DNA of 47,138 bases from Peptococcaceae bacterium. Its GTDB lineage: Bacteria > Bacillota > Desulfitobacteriia > Desulfitobacteriales > Syntrophobotulaceae. A program made the position numbers and the translations under genes. Below are positions 16,750 to 25,006 of the stretch, piece by piece. The notes beneath the pieces were generated by a model. The model was not told where the DNA came from. It did not search any database and was given only the letters and a program-made list of their open reading frames with translations. The DNA is taken from assembly GCA_012839895.1 (NCBI GenBank), contig DUML01000081.1, positions 1 through 47,138 on the forward strand, written 5' to 3'. Within the stretch, counting starts at the first letter, position 1; every line of letters starts with the position of its first letter.

Positions 16750-17916
16750 TTAAAATGAATCATCCATTATCTCCGGATAGGTTAGAATCATCCTTATAAC
16801 TTTATTATCCGGCTTAATGTCTTCAAGAGTCTGTCCTTCCTTGAGATCAAAGTTAAAGAATAGGGCGGCGGCACCTTCAACTTTAAAAAGCCCATAAATT
16901 TTCCCGCCATGGATACTTTCCGGCTCGATATATTTTGGCCGGTACACTTCAAACACTTTCGTAGCAGGATCCCCCATTTTAATTCCTAAATTGGTCTCAG
17001 CTTTTGGGGATTCCGCATATATTTCCAACACTTTGCCTGAATCTTTGCCTATAAAAATTTTATATCCATCATAGTCCCAGCGATAAACCTGCTCTGGGAA
17101 GTGCCCTGTTTCACCACTGGGCGGGGTTTCTTTATAATTATTGCCCAAAGCGGCTTTTACTTGTTCTTTGGTATCCCCCAAATGAACCCCGGAAATACTT
17201 GGCCTGATATTCTGGACTGTCTTTTTAGTTTCTTGACCGTTTATATTTATTTCCGTATAGGCGATATTGCCTTCCATATCCCAGGATTGGACTTTATAAA
17301 AATAATCTCTGGCTTTAAAGATATATTCGCTTTTCTCAGCACCTATTTGATACACTTCAAGATATCCCCAGTTTGTGCCGTATTCATGGGATTCATTGCC
17401 ATAGGCAATAACAGTACTGTCCGGGCTCCAAACAGGGATCCCAATGCTCTTAGGTTGAAAGGCTTCTACTTGCAAAGTGTCAGCTTGAACTATACTGTTT
17501 ACCGCCCCATCTCCCAACTTCTCACTAATGATAAAATACTTACTGTCCGGAGACCAGGCAAAACCGTGCGTAGTTGGAGAAACATCCCGGACAAACTTGG
17601 CTTCTTCCTGGCCGACTGTCCAAAGATAAGCTTCATCCTTTCCCTGCTTCTCAGGCTTACCTTGCATAATATAGATAACCTTTTTTTCATCCGGTGACCA
17701 TGTGATTTTAAAAACATCATCCTTAACAGTTAAAAGGGATTCGATTTTTTCTTTTGTCCACTCTTCACCAGTCTGGACTTCATTTGGTTGGCCATTGTTT
17801 TGCTGATCGCCCGGCTGAGCCGGCGTTGCTTTACAGCCTGCCAAAACAACCAGTAAACCAATCAGTAAGAATCCAAGAAGAAAAGTCTTAAAGTTTTTAA
17901 ATTTCAGTTGTTTCAT
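16750..17916 (-). CDS. Lipoprotein with TolB-like propeller and tandem C-terminal repeat domain
   Basis: A 388-residue lipoprotein. A signal peptide ends in the lipobox LAGC at about residue 31. Residues about 60-220 contain repeated WSPD motifs (ITWSPDEKKV, FAWSPDSKYF, PVWSPDSTVI), typical of TolB/PD40-type beta-propeller blades; only four or five blades are evident. The C-terminal part has two copies of a GxxxGDxxxxV segment (GVHLGDTKEQV and GIKMGDPATKV), as in DUF4309/SmpA-like domains. The start at 17916 is chosen because GGAGG precedes it; earlier in-frame starts lack this and would hide the signal. It follows an ECF sigma/anti-sigma pair by about 200 bp on the same strand. Function unknown; surface sensing or envelope upkeep is possible. 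Confidence 0.72.
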   Translation of the reverse strand: MKQLKFKNFKTFLLGFLLIGLLVVLAGCKATPAQPGDQQNNGQPNEVQTGEEWTKEKIESLLTVKDDVFKITWSPDEKKVIYIMQGKPEKQGKDEAYLWTVGQEEAKFVRDVSPTTHGFAWSPDSKYFIISEKLGDGAVNSIVQADTLQVEAFQPKSIGIPVWSPDSTVIAYGNESHEYGTNWGYLEVYQIGAEKSEYIFKARDYFYKVQSWDMEGNIAYTEININGQETKKTVQNIRPSISGVHLGDTKEQVKAALGNNYKETPPSGETGHFPEQVYRWDYDGYKIFIGKDSGKVLEIYAESPKAETNLGIKMGDPATKVFEVYRPKYIEPESIHGGKIYGLFKVEGAAALFFNFDLKEGQTLEDIKPDNKVIRMILTYPEIMDDSF

Positions 17917-18060
17917 TGTTAACCTCCGCTCCATTAGCCTCATTTCCGCCCTCATCGCCGGCGGCATAAACTCATTATAATTCTTAGTTTTTCCAGGTTT
18001 TTATATCTCCCTCTTTTTTTTCTTAATTATTTCTCTTACTTAGCATCATAATTAACCCCA

Positions 18061-18134
18061 AAGATCCTTCAGTCGTTCCTCCTTCAGGATGACAAGAAAA
18101 TCTTTTAACCAGGATGACAAGAAAATCTCTTAAC
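18061..18134. repeat. Tandem 24-bp repeat plus dispersed-repeat-like sequence
   Basis: A 24-bp unit beginning AGGATGACAAGAAAATCT occurs at 18086-18109 and 18111-18134 with one mismatch. The second copy contains the stop codon of the anti-sigma-like gene, which indicates a local duplication. The preceding CTCCTTCAGGATGACA resembles CTCCTTTAGGATGACA at 37206-37221, suggesting a dispersed intergenic repeat. Confidence 0.6.
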
Positions 18135-19698
18135 GCTGGTCGTAGCCCACTACCGTCCAAATACCTGATTCATCCTGCCGGACAAGGCGTTTCAGATATA
18201 CTTTGCTGACCGGGCCACTTAAAACCTCAACTATTGCCTCTTTGCCGGTATTTTTTCCAATTTTAAAATCCTCATACGGTATCTTTGGCTCCCCGACAAT
18301 TCCCTCCGGGGTTACTAGAAGGTTGACAAAGGTTACCGATACATATAAGGGATCTAACTGCCAAGGAGTATGCCCGGCATCAACTTGTTTCTGGTCATTT
18401 CTCACTATTTCCATATCAACCGGCACTTTCACTTGCGCCTGGGAGGACAAATCTGTATCTTTGTCAGGCAGAATCATATCTGGAGCGATTTGACGGGCTA
18501 GCTCCAAACTCCGAGGACCTTCAACAGTAATTTCCAAGCCCTCTTGCTGCCAGCGCAACCGGTCTCTTATTATCTCTACCGGCTGGCCGTTTAATTCGCC
18601 CCAAGCCCCGAAACCTGCAGGTTCCCAGGGTAAAGAAGCCGGTGTTTCGATAATTGAAGTCTCGCCATAATCTAGAACAATCTTTTTGGGGAAAGCATAA
18701 ATGCCTTGCGGAACCTCTTGGGGAAGAAGCGGCGTGATCTCGCTGACATGAATCGCTTCCCTGACAGTAGCCACTAATTGGCCGGGGTCTTCTTCAATTA
18801 CCTTAAATCCTTCAGGTACTTTTAAGGTAAAAATTTGGGGATTAATCTCAGCGTTGGCTTCAAAAGAGACAAAGGTATAAGTGGTTTGTAAAGCGTTTTG
18901 CATGGCGGTTTGAAGTTTAAGAGGCAAATTCGTGGCGACATCAAGCCAAAGGTAATAGGGTTCTCCTCCCGGGGGGGAAATTTTAAGCTTATGGGCTTCC
19001 CTTCCGGCAACCTGTTCCTGACCGACAATAGTATGCGGATACTGCTTAGCTCGCAAAGCTTCATCCCGCAAAGCAAAACCCTGTTTAGTATAGTCCGGCA
19101 CTAAAGGAAGGATAGCCACTTCTTTATCTCTTTCTCTTACCTGCCATTTCTGCTTACCATTATTGACGGTTAGGGTCTCTCCATTCTGACGCAAAGCATA
19201 TTTATCCCCTTGGTACCAAATTTCCACTTGCCGGACTAACCATTTTTCGCCTTGAGCATTTTCTGTAGTCATTTCCATTATGCCATGGTAGCTGGAAAGC
19301 TTTTGAACAGCCTTCTCCATAGCCAGGACAACATCTCCTTTAAAGAGGTTGTTCCAGAAAGTAAAAGCAAAAACTAAAAGTATGCAGGCGGCAAAAACCC
19401 CGATTCTAAACGGGTTCTTCTTTGGCGCCGCTTTTTTGCCAGTTTGCTCAGTTGTAAACAGTTTGGCGAGTTTGGCTCCAAAGCCGGGACTTGGTTCGGC
19501 CTGCGGTCTCAAACTGCGTAATATCCTTACTATTGCCACATCTTCCAAACCCAGATCTTTCCCCTCCCCCTCGCTTCCTGGGTGCAACTCAATTTCCAAG
19601 GTCTTGGAAGGATCCCGTTCTTGGTTAAAGAGATCTATGATTCGATCAAGCCTTTCTTCAGCAGCTTGTCTATTTAATTCTTCAGGACTGGTTTTCAC
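18130..19698 (-). CDS. Membrane-anchored anti-sigma-like protein with LolA/RseB-like domain
   Basis: A 522-residue protein encoded 3' of an ECF sigma factor and overlapping it by 17 bp, which points to an anti-sigma role. Residues 1-95 are cytoplasmic and charged, with no HxxxCxxC zinc motif. One membrane helix lies at about 99-116 (IGVFAACILLVFAFTF). The outside region starts with a domain like the lipoprotein-sorting/MucB-RseB fold (VLAMEKAVQKLSSYHGIME to about residue 305), followed by a DUF4367-like section and a C-terminal domain of about 120 residues that I cannot assign. The sensing input and sigma binding are inferred from position and layout only. Confidence 0.72.
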   Translation of the reverse strand: MKTSPEELNRQAAEERLDRIIDLFNQERDPSKTLEIELHPGSEGEGKDLGLEDVAIVRILRSLRPQAEPSPGFGAKLAKLFTTEQTGKKAAPKKNPFRIGVFAACILLVFAFTFWNNLFKGDVVLAMEKAVQKLSSYHGIMEMTTENAQGEKWLVRQVEIWYQGDKYALRQNGETLTVNNGKQKWQVRERDKEVAILPLVPDYTKQGFALRDEALRAKQYPHTIVGQEQVAGREAHKLKISPPGGEPYYLWLDVATNLPLKLQTAMQNALQTTYTFVSFEANAEINPQIFTLKVPEGFKVIEEDPGQLVATVREAIHVSEITPLLPQEVPQGIYAFPKKIVLDYGETSIIETPASLPWEPAGFGAWGELNGQPVEIIRDRLRWQQEGLEITVEGPRSLELARQIAPDMILPDKDTDLSSQAQVKVPVDMEIVRNDQKQVDAGHTPWQLDPLYVSVTFVNLLVTPEGIVGEPKIPYEDFKIGKNTGKEAIVEVLSGPVSKVYLKRLVRQDESGIWTVVGYDQR

Positions 19699-20218
19699 TC
19701 TCGTTTCCCTCCTTCAAGCTTTCCAAAAAGAGCACTCGTAAGTTTTGAATGGCTCGGTATTGCAACCCGCGTACTGCAGCTTCGCTTTTAGCCATCTTCC
19801 GGGCTGTCTCAGCCCGGGAATAACCTTCAATAATGCGCAATCTGAGAACCATTTGCTGATCTTCGGTAAGTTTTTGCAAAATTTCCTCCAGGACAGCTTT
19901 GTCAAGCAAACGCTGAAGATCTTCGTCCTCGCTTAACAGTATTTCTTCCAGCCCAACCTCGTTCCCCCGTGCTTTGCGCCGGCGCCAGCGATCACGGATA
20001 ATATTTAGGGCTGTTACTTTAAGATAATTAAGGGAAGGAAATTCAGCCGTCAAGTCTGCCGAAGAACAGCCCTTAAAGCTTTCCTGGGAAAAAACCCGGG
20101 CAAAGGTTTCTTGAGTCACATCTTCGGCTTCTTCCCGATTGCGAACCCGGTAATAACTATAGCGGTAAATTTCAGGCCAAGTCTGAGTACACCACTTTTG
20201 AAACCTCAATTTGCTCAC
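19682..20218 (-). CDS. ECF RNA polymerase sigma factor
   Basis: A 178-residue sigma-70 family factor of the ECF type. Region 2 contains YYRVRNREEAEDVTQETFARVF, which binds core polymerase and the -10 element; region 4 contains LTEDQQMVLRLRIIEGYS followed by a helix-turn-helix (RAETARKMAKSEAAVRGLQYRA) for -35 recognition. The GTG at 20218 is chosen because GGGAGG lies 8 bases before it and it matches the usual N terminus; the longer frame starting at 20266 has no ribosome binding site. Co-encoded with the anti-sigma-like gene, so it is probably released by an envelope signal. Its target promoters are not identifiable here. Confidence 0.9.
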   Translation of the reverse strand: MSKLRFQKWCTQTWPEIYRYSYYRVRNREEAEDVTQETFARVFSQESFKGCSSADLTAEFPSLNYLKVTALNIIRDRWRRRKARGNEVGLEEILLSEDEDLQRLLDKAVLEEILQKLTEDQQMVLRLRIIEGYSRAETARKMAKSEAAVRGLQYRAIQNLRVLFLESLKEGNESENQS

Positions 20219-20539
20219 TTCTTTTCCCTCCCATCTAATAAGACGCAGCAGGAAACTAAATGTCACGCCAAATCTTCAATTAAATTTAAACCATTAATTG
20301 TTCAAACACACTCGGAATCCCGGTTCTTATCCCCATACTTTATATGATAATTTAAATGGCAAAAAAAGATGCCCCCACAAATGTACTGACCCCCAAAAGT
20401 TAGACCAGAAACTAATAATTGGGGGTCACCTGAAAGGATGAAGACATCTTCTTCAATATTTTGGTTTATTTATTCTTACCGCAATGGTACCCTGCATCTG
20501 ACAGAAAGCGGTTTTTCAGATTAGAGTTTGATTTTATAG
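20219..20539. other. Spacer upstream of the ECF sigma gene, with possible IS end
   Basis: AT-rich spacer. It includes the inverted-repeat element at 20382-20440 described separately, and a 28-codon plus-strand frame (20438-20524) whose peptide I do not recognise. No clear promoter for the sigma gene was found. Confidence 0.45.
20382..20440 (+). mobile_element. Possible terminal remnant of an IS3-type element
   Basis: The sequence TGTACTGACCCCCAAAAGTT followed by TAGACC looks like the left end of IS3-family elements. TGACCCCCAA (20387-20396) is exactly inverted as TTGGGGGTCA (20419-20428), 22 bases apart. No transposase is recognisable nearby, so this would be an isolated end or a small non-autonomous piece. 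The family attribution is from memory. Confidence 0.4.
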
Positions 20540-21367
20540 CTAAAAGGCTACAATAAGTCCCGCCTTACCGGCATAGGTAGAGATAGTGGCACCCATTTCA
20601 TGAACTAATACATCCTGAGGTTGGTAACGAACCTTTATCTCCTGAGCCAGATGCTCTGCATCCTCCAAATTATCCACATGGGTAATCCCAATAATTTTGG
20701 AAGAAAAATCCTCACAACGTTCTCCGAGAAGGTCAATAACTCGTTGCAGAGATTTATTTTTACCCCTTACTTTTTCTAAAACTTCTACACTGCCTTTAAC
20801 ATTGTGCAGAATAACTTTTATATTGAGGAGTTTGGCAATGGAACCTTGAAATTTGCTTAACCGGCCACCTTTTACAATGTTCTCCAAAGTATCCAAGAGG
20901 ATTATGAATTTCATTTCTTCCCGCATTTTATGGAGAAACTCAAGGACATGTTCCAGAGAAAGGCCGGAATTAATTAGTTGGGCAGCCTTAATAACTTGGA
21001 GTCCCTGGCCGATAGAAGCAGCCAAGGTATCGAAAACTGTAACATTGCTGTTACCGGCGATCTCCTTGCCAAGAACAGCCGACCCATAAGATCCACTCAA
21101 CTTAGATGAAATAGTTAAACAGAGTACTTTTCCTTTCCCTGCCAATTCTTTAAAAACGTTGGCAAATTGAGCCGGCGTAGGTTGAGAGGTTTGCGGCAGT
21201 TGGACAGAGGCAGCCATTTCCCGGTAAAATTCCCTAGGAGTGATATTCACGCCTTCCATAAACTCCTTGCCATTAACTCTTATGGACAACGGTACAACCC
21301 TGATATTGTACTGCTTAAGCAAGTGAGCCGGAAGATCAACACAACTATCCGTAACAACGTGAATCAT
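20540..21367 (-). CDS. DegV family fatty-acid-binding protein
   Basis: A 275-residue DegV-domain protein; in Gram-positive bacteria these bind a fatty acid as part of the FakAB kinase that activates exogenous fatty acids, though the window has no FakA. The N terminus MIHVVTDSCVDLP is the family signature, followed by VVPLSIRVNGKEF and the SQPTPAQF and TISSKLSGSYGSA segments that line the lipid pocket. The ATG at 21367 follows AGGAG by 8 bases; the longer frame to 21493 has an N-terminal extension not found in the family. It stands alone, with a terminator from hsp20 just upstream. Confidence 0.9.
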   Translation of the reverse strand: MIHVVTDSCVDLPAHLLKQYNIRVVPLSIRVNGKEFMEGVNITPREFYREMAASVQLPQTSQPTPAQFANVFKELAGKGKVLCLTISSKLSGSYGSAVLGKEIAGNSNVTVFDTLAASIGQGLQVIKAAQLINSGLSLEHVLEFLHKMREEMKFIILLDTLENIVKGGRLSKFQGSIAKLLNIKVILHNVKGSVEVLEKVRGKNKSLQRVIDLLGERCEDFSSKIIGITHVDNLEDAEHLAQEIKVRYQPQDVLVHEMGATISTYAGKAGLIVAF

Positions 21368-21537
21368 ATGAATTACTCCTTTTATATCAGAATAAGTAAT
21401 AACACTTTTCCTGCAAACTCTTAAATAGGCTAAATTAATTAATTTAATTTCATTAATTTCAATTAAAATTATTTCTTTATTTCTACAGCTCAAAAAAATA
21501 TCCTCCCTAGTTAAAACAAAATTATTCTGTTTCCCTC

Positions 21538-21576
21538 AAAAAAAATTTTGGCCGGCTCTAATTTTTAGTGCCGGCC
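21538..21576 (-). terminator. hsp20 terminator
   Basis: A perfect 7-bp GC stem (GGCCGGC at 21550-21556 with GCCGGCC at 21570-21576), extended inside by CTAA/TTAG, is followed on the minus strand by AAAA and a run of eight T. It lies about 55 bases after the hsp20 stop. Confidence 0.85.
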
Positions 21577-21631
21577 GGCCATTATAATATCAACCATTAT
21601 TTATATGCTTATTAAGCTTACTAATAATCTT

Positions 21632-22078
21632 TTATTGGATTTCTATTCTTCTGTACTTAGAAACAGTTGCATCTTTCTTAGGCAGGACTATGGTGAGAAC
21701 ACCATTTTCAAATTTTGCGGTGGCCTTTTCCGGTAGGATATTCTCAACAGCGAAGGAACGAGACATGGAACAGGTGCGTCTTTCTTTCCGGATGTAGTTG
21801 TCCTGTTCTTCATTAATTTCCTCATTTCTGTCTACGGATATAGTGAGTCTGCTTTCGTCAATTTCCAGGTTTATTTCATCTCTTTTAGCGCCTGGAATTT
21901 CTGCTTCCAGTATATATTCTTTTTCATTCTCTTTAATATCAACTTTCATCTGACCACTGGGAGCAAAGTAGACCGGAAACATTGCATCGTTAAAAAAGCT
22001 GTCAAAGATGCTGTCCATGTCCCAAAAATCTCTTTGTCTACTCAAACCTCTTTTTCTAAAAGGAACCAAACTAAACAC
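21632..22078 (-). CDS. hsp20: Small heat-shock protein, Hsp20/alpha-crystallin family
   Basis: An ATP-independent holdase of 148 residues that binds unfolding proteins. The alpha-crystallin domain spans about residues 43-138, with the conserved EIPGAKRDEINLEI and the FENGVLTIVLPK segments; a short IEIQ tail follows. Translation starts at GTG after GGAGG with 9-10 bases between. It is monocistronic between its own sigma-A/CtsR promoter and a strong terminator. Confidence 0.94.
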   Translation of the reverse strand: MFSLVPFRKRGLSRQRDFWDMDSIFDSFFNDAMFPVYFAPSGQMKVDIKENEKEYILEAEIPGAKRDEINLEIDESRLTISVDRNEEINEEQDNYIRKERRTCSMSRSFAVENILPEKATAKFENGVLTIVLPKKDATVSKYRRIEIQ

Positions 22079-22124
22079 AGTACAACACCTCCAAAATTAT
22101 AATCATTTTGATCATTTTTGATCT

Positions 22125-22181
22125 TCTGACCTTATTTGACCTTTCTGCTAATAATATACATCTAAGGTCAAAGAATGTCAA
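22125..22181 (-). promoter_or_regulatory. hsp20 sigma-A promoter with CtsR-type operator
   Basis: On the minus strand TTGACA (22176-22181) and TATATT (22153-22158) are separated by exactly 17 bases, predicting a start near 22146. Just downstream, GGTCAAA-TAA-GGTCAGA (22141-22125) fits the CtsR direct repeat GGTCAAA-N3-GGTCAAA in 13 of 14 positions. A further GGTCAAA (22166-22172, plus) lies in the spacer. Repression by CtsR with heat induction is the expected control. Confidence 0.82.
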
Positions 22182-22307
22182 TATAGTTAAAGGTGTAATT
22201 AGCAAAAAATTTTAAAAATTAAACGGGCCAAATACTGCCATTTTTAATTCTTGGTATTTCAACAAATAACTTTTACCCTTACATAAAGAAAATTCCCCAT
22301 ACAAAGC

Positions 22308-22337
22308 AAAAAAGTCCAGTGTTACCGGACTTTTTAT
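22308..22337 (-). terminator. tRNA-Val terminator
   Basis: A stem with arms AAAGTCCGG and its near-complement GGACTTT around a short loop is followed on the minus strand by a T-run. It lies about 35 bases past the tRNA 3' end. Confidence 0.75.
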
Positions 22338-22368
22338 GTTCTTTTATCGTATAAAAGTTTAAGTTTTA

Positions 22369-22445
22369 TGGTGGGCTTGAGAGGGTTCGAACCTCCGACC
22401 CCCGCGATGTGAGCGCGGTACTCTGACCAACTGAGCTACAAGCCC
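22369..22445 (-). tRNA. tRNA-Val (anticodon CAC)
   Basis: A complete cloverleaf of 77 bases, including an encoded CCA. The acceptor stem is GGGCTTG/CAAGCCC with discriminator A. The D arm contains AGCTCAGTTGGTCAGAG, the T arm GGTTCGAACC. The anticodon stem CCGCG/CGCGG encloses the loop CTCACAT, placing CAC at positions 34-36, which reads the valine codon GUG. Confidence 0.93.
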
Positions 22446-22527
22446 AAAGCTCTGAATTTTGCTGTTATCAATATATAATTATAGAACTAACCAATTCAAT
22501 TAGCAATTCGGAAACGCAAAAAAGCTC

Positions 22528-22565
22528 AAAAAAAATCAGTACCAATATTGAATATCGGTACTGAT
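22528..22565 (-). terminator. Terminator after the amino-acid ABC ATPase gene
   Basis: A perfect 9-bp stem (ATCAGTACC at 22535-22543 with GGTACTGAT at 22557-22565), partly continued by the AT-rich inner sequence, is followed on the minus strand by seven or more T. An outer pair of arms (about 22517-22529 and 22580-22590, GCTCAA/TTGAGC) nests around it. Confidence 0.85.
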
Positions 22566-22631
22566 GACCTTATTTTGACTTGAGCCTTTTGCTTGAATTC
22601 TTTGGTTTTGTTTTGGCCTGAGTATTAGGTA

Positions 22632-23354
22632 TTATAAGATTTTACTTAAAAATAATTTTGTCCTTTCTTCCTTGGGATTACCAAAAAGCTCGCTGGGTTT
22701 TCCTTCTTCCACAATCCTGCCTTCATCCATAAACAAGACCCTGTCGCCCACTTCTCTGGCAAAACCCATTTCATGAGTTACCACAAGCATAGTCATGCCT
22801 TCCTTGGCCAAATCCTTCATGACAGCCAACACTTCCCCGACCATTTCCGGGTCAAGAGCTGAAGTCGGCTCATCAAAAAGCATTACAATTGGGTTCATAG
22901 CCAAAGCACGAGCGATAGCAACCCTTTGCTGTTGACCTCCCGAAAGCTGATCAGGATAAGAATGTGCCTTATCTTTCAGGCCAACTTTCTCCAATAAAGC
23001 ATAGGCTCTGTCTTCAGCTTCTTTCTTACTTAACTTTAAAACTTCCACCGGGCCGATAGTAATATTTTGCAACGCAGTCAAGTGCTGAAACAAGTTAAAG
23101 CGTTGAAAAACCATGCCTACTTCTTTGCGCACTTTGGATAGGTTAGTCTTACTGTGGGTTATTTCCACGTTATTAATGAAAATTTCTCCTTTCGTAACCT
23201 TCTCCAAGCCATTTAGACAGCGCAAAAAAGTACTCTTACCAGAACCAGACGGGCCGATAATTACCACAACTTCTTGAGGAGCGACTTCCAATGAAACATC
23301 GGTAAGAACGGTAAGATGGCCAAATTTTTTGGTAATATTCCTAACGCTTATCAA
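22632..23354 (-). CDS. Polar amino-acid ABC transporter ATP-binding protein (GlnQ-like)
   Basis: Energises uptake of a polar amino acid; 240 residues, standard length. Walker A is GPSGSGKST (about residues 33-41), the signature is LSGGQQQR, and Walker B is [14 protein letters not shown], followed by the switch histidine in VVTHEM. The strong [13 protein letters not shown] and the [10 protein letters not shown] segments are typical of the GlnQ/HisP group. The start is TTG at 23354, supported by AAGGTGG six bases before; it overlaps the permease gene by 14 bp. Last gene of the three-gene operon. Confidence 0.93.
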   Translation of the reverse strand: MISVRNITKKFGHLTVLTDVSLEVAPQEVVVIIGPSGSGKSTFLRCLNGLEKVTKGEIFINNVEITHSKTNLSKVRKEVGMVFQRFNLFQHLTALQNITIGPVEVLKLSKKEAEDRAYALLEKVGLKDKAHSYPDQLSGGQQQRVAIARALAMNPIVMLFDEPTSALDPEMVGEVLAVMKDLAKEGMTMLVVTHEMGFAREVGDRVLFMDEGRIVEEGKPSELFGNPKEERTKLFLSKIL

Positions 23355-24033
23355 TTTGCCACCTTCTTTCTAATTTGGTGGATATTGCTGTGAGACTGAG
23401 AATAACAATTAGGTACATAATGGCAACCGCAGTCCAGATCTGGAGCGCGGCAAAGCTTGTCGAAATATATATTTGTCCTTGTCTGGTAAGCTCGGCCACA
23501 GAAATAGCGGATAAGAGGGAGGTATCTTTAATCGTTTGGATAAATTGATTCATCAAAGGTGGAATCATTCTTTTAAAAGCTTGCGGCAAAATGATAAAAC
23601 GCATGGCTTGAAATTTATTCATTCCAATGCTGTATGCAGCCTCTGTTTGCCCATGGTCAATTGATAAAATACCTGCCCGAATAATCTCGGTAATGTAAGC
23701 CCCTTCATTTAAGGTGAGGGCAATTATCGCTGCAATAAACCTGTAGGAATCTCCGAACCAGGCATGCATGGGCAAAACATGAGGTACAGCGAAATAAATA
23801 TAAAATATTACCACCAGGAGAGGCAGACCGCGAAAAACGTGCACATACACTTCACCAATGCGTCTTAGAAAACCAAGAGAGGAGAGTTTTAAAAGAGCAA
23901 AGATCAGACCAACAATAGTCGCCGGAATAATGGCAGCTATAGAATAAATTACAGTAAGTTTAACACCTTCAATGAGCATAGGCATAGCATCGAAAATAAT
24001 TCCTAATGTTCCTGAATCCAAATCTTTCACCAA
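23341..24033 (-). CDS. Polar amino-acid ABC transporter permease
   Basis: A 230-residue membrane protein of the His/Glu/Gln/Arg permease group with about five helices. The first helix region is [22 protein letters not shown], and the EAA loop that docks the ATPase is in [22 protein letters not shown]. The annotated start is TTG at 24033 with AGGGAG immediately upstream; the next codon is GTG and the true start may be either. A GC-rich hairpin lies between it and the binding-protein gene, so less permease than binding protein is probably made. Confidence 0.92.
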   Translation of the reverse strand: MVKDLDSGTLGIIFDAMPMLIEGVKLTVIYSIAAIIPATIVGLIFALLKLSSLGFLRRIGEVYVHVFRGLPLLVVIFYIYFAVPHVLPMHAWFGDSYRFIAAIIALTLNEGAYITEIIRAGILSIDHGQTEAAYSIGMNKFQAMRFIILPQAFKRMIPPLMNQFIQTIKDTSLLSAISVAELTRQGQIYISTSFAALQIWTAVAIMYLIVILSLTAISTKLERRWQIDKR

Positions 24034-24079
24034 CTCCCTATGATGTAAATCATTCCATTTCGCCGGTCATTTAAAAATG

Positions 24080-24097
24080 GCGCAGCCGAGGCTGCGC
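24080..24097 (-). terminator. Intercistronic hairpin between binding protein and permease genes
   Basis: A 7-bp GC-only stem GCGCAGC/GCTGCGC with a four-base loop lies 60 bp after the binding-protein stop. A CATTTTT run follows on the minus strand. It probably attenuates transcription or protects the upstream mRNA. Confidence 0.6.
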
Positions 24098-24159
24098 GCT
24101 AATTCCACCTTAACACACCACAACTATTTAATTAAAAACTATATAATTATTTGTTATTA

Positions 24160-24972
24160 TTATTTGTTTACTAAACCGTATTCATCGGAGAAATATTTTT
24201 TATAAATTTCTTCATATTTTCCGCTTTCAATCAGCTTATCTAGGCCTGAATTAATCTTTTCCAAAAGTTCCGGCCTATTTTTGGAAACGGCGATTCCATA
24301 GTCCTCACCGGTTAACAGCTCACCCACAACTTTGACTTTACCTTTACCTGCAGTATTAATGTAATGTTGATGGATAGGGTTATCAAAAGGTACTGCATCG
24401 GCCCCGCCGTTCACCAGTTCACGGTAAGCCTCGTCGATATTGTTGAAACGTTTAATTTGAATACCTTCTTTTTCACTAAACATGATATCGCCAGTGGTAC
24501 CTAATTTAACGGCGATAGTCTTACCAACTAAATCGTCCACCCCAGTGATATCGCTATCAGCTCTTACCAGCAAAGTAATTCCGGAATGATAGTAAGGTTT
24601 GGAGAAATCAACTTGCTTAGCACGGTCTTCTCTAATGGTGATTCCGGCCACCGCAACATCAATGGAACCAGTCTGAATAGCAGGAATCAACCCTTGGAAA
24701 TCCATGGTCTGAATCTCACCGTCAATTTTGATGTTTTCCACTTCAGCGATAGCCTTAATGAGATCAATGTCAAAACCGGTGACAACACCATTCTCCATCA
24801 TTTCAAATGGCGGGAATGTAACATCTGCCCCGACTTTCATTGTTAATTGCTCTTCTTCACCTTTCTGCTCACCTTGCTGGTTGCCTGGCGGAGCTTGCTT
24901 GGACCCACATCCCACCGCAACTAAGCACAATACAAGCATTGCAACAAGAAATACCAATAACCTCTTTTTCAC
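24160..24972 (-). CDS. Polar amino-acid ABC transporter substrate-binding lipoprotein
   Basis: A 270-residue family 3 solute-binding protein, tethered outside the membrane. The signal peptide ends in the lipobox VAVGC (about residues 18-22), followed by a Gln/Gly/Glu-rich linker. The family signature GFDIDLIKAIAEVENI is at about residues 67-82, and the ligand-binding region includes VAGITIREDRAKQVDFSKPYY. The exact amino acid cannot be read from the sequence; glutamine, cystine or arginine types are possible. The GTG start follows GGGAGG. First gene of the operon. Confidence 0.92.
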   Translation of the reverse strand: MKKRLLVFLVAMLVLCLVAVGCGSKQAPPGNQQGEQKGEEEQLTMKVGADVTFPPFEMMENGVVTGFDIDLIKAIAEVENIKIDGEIQTMDFQGLIPAIQTGSIDVAVAGITIREDRAKQVDFSKPYYHSGITLLVRADSDITGVDDLVGKTIAVKLGTTGDIMFSEKEGIQIKRFNNIDEAYRELVNGGADAVPFDNPIHQHYINTAGKGKVKVVGELLTGEDYGIAVSKNRPELLEKINSGLDKLIESGKYEEIYKKYFSDEYGLVNK

Positions 24973-25006
24973 TTTTTTAACCTCCCTCTTTTCCCTTGAA
25001 CCATAG

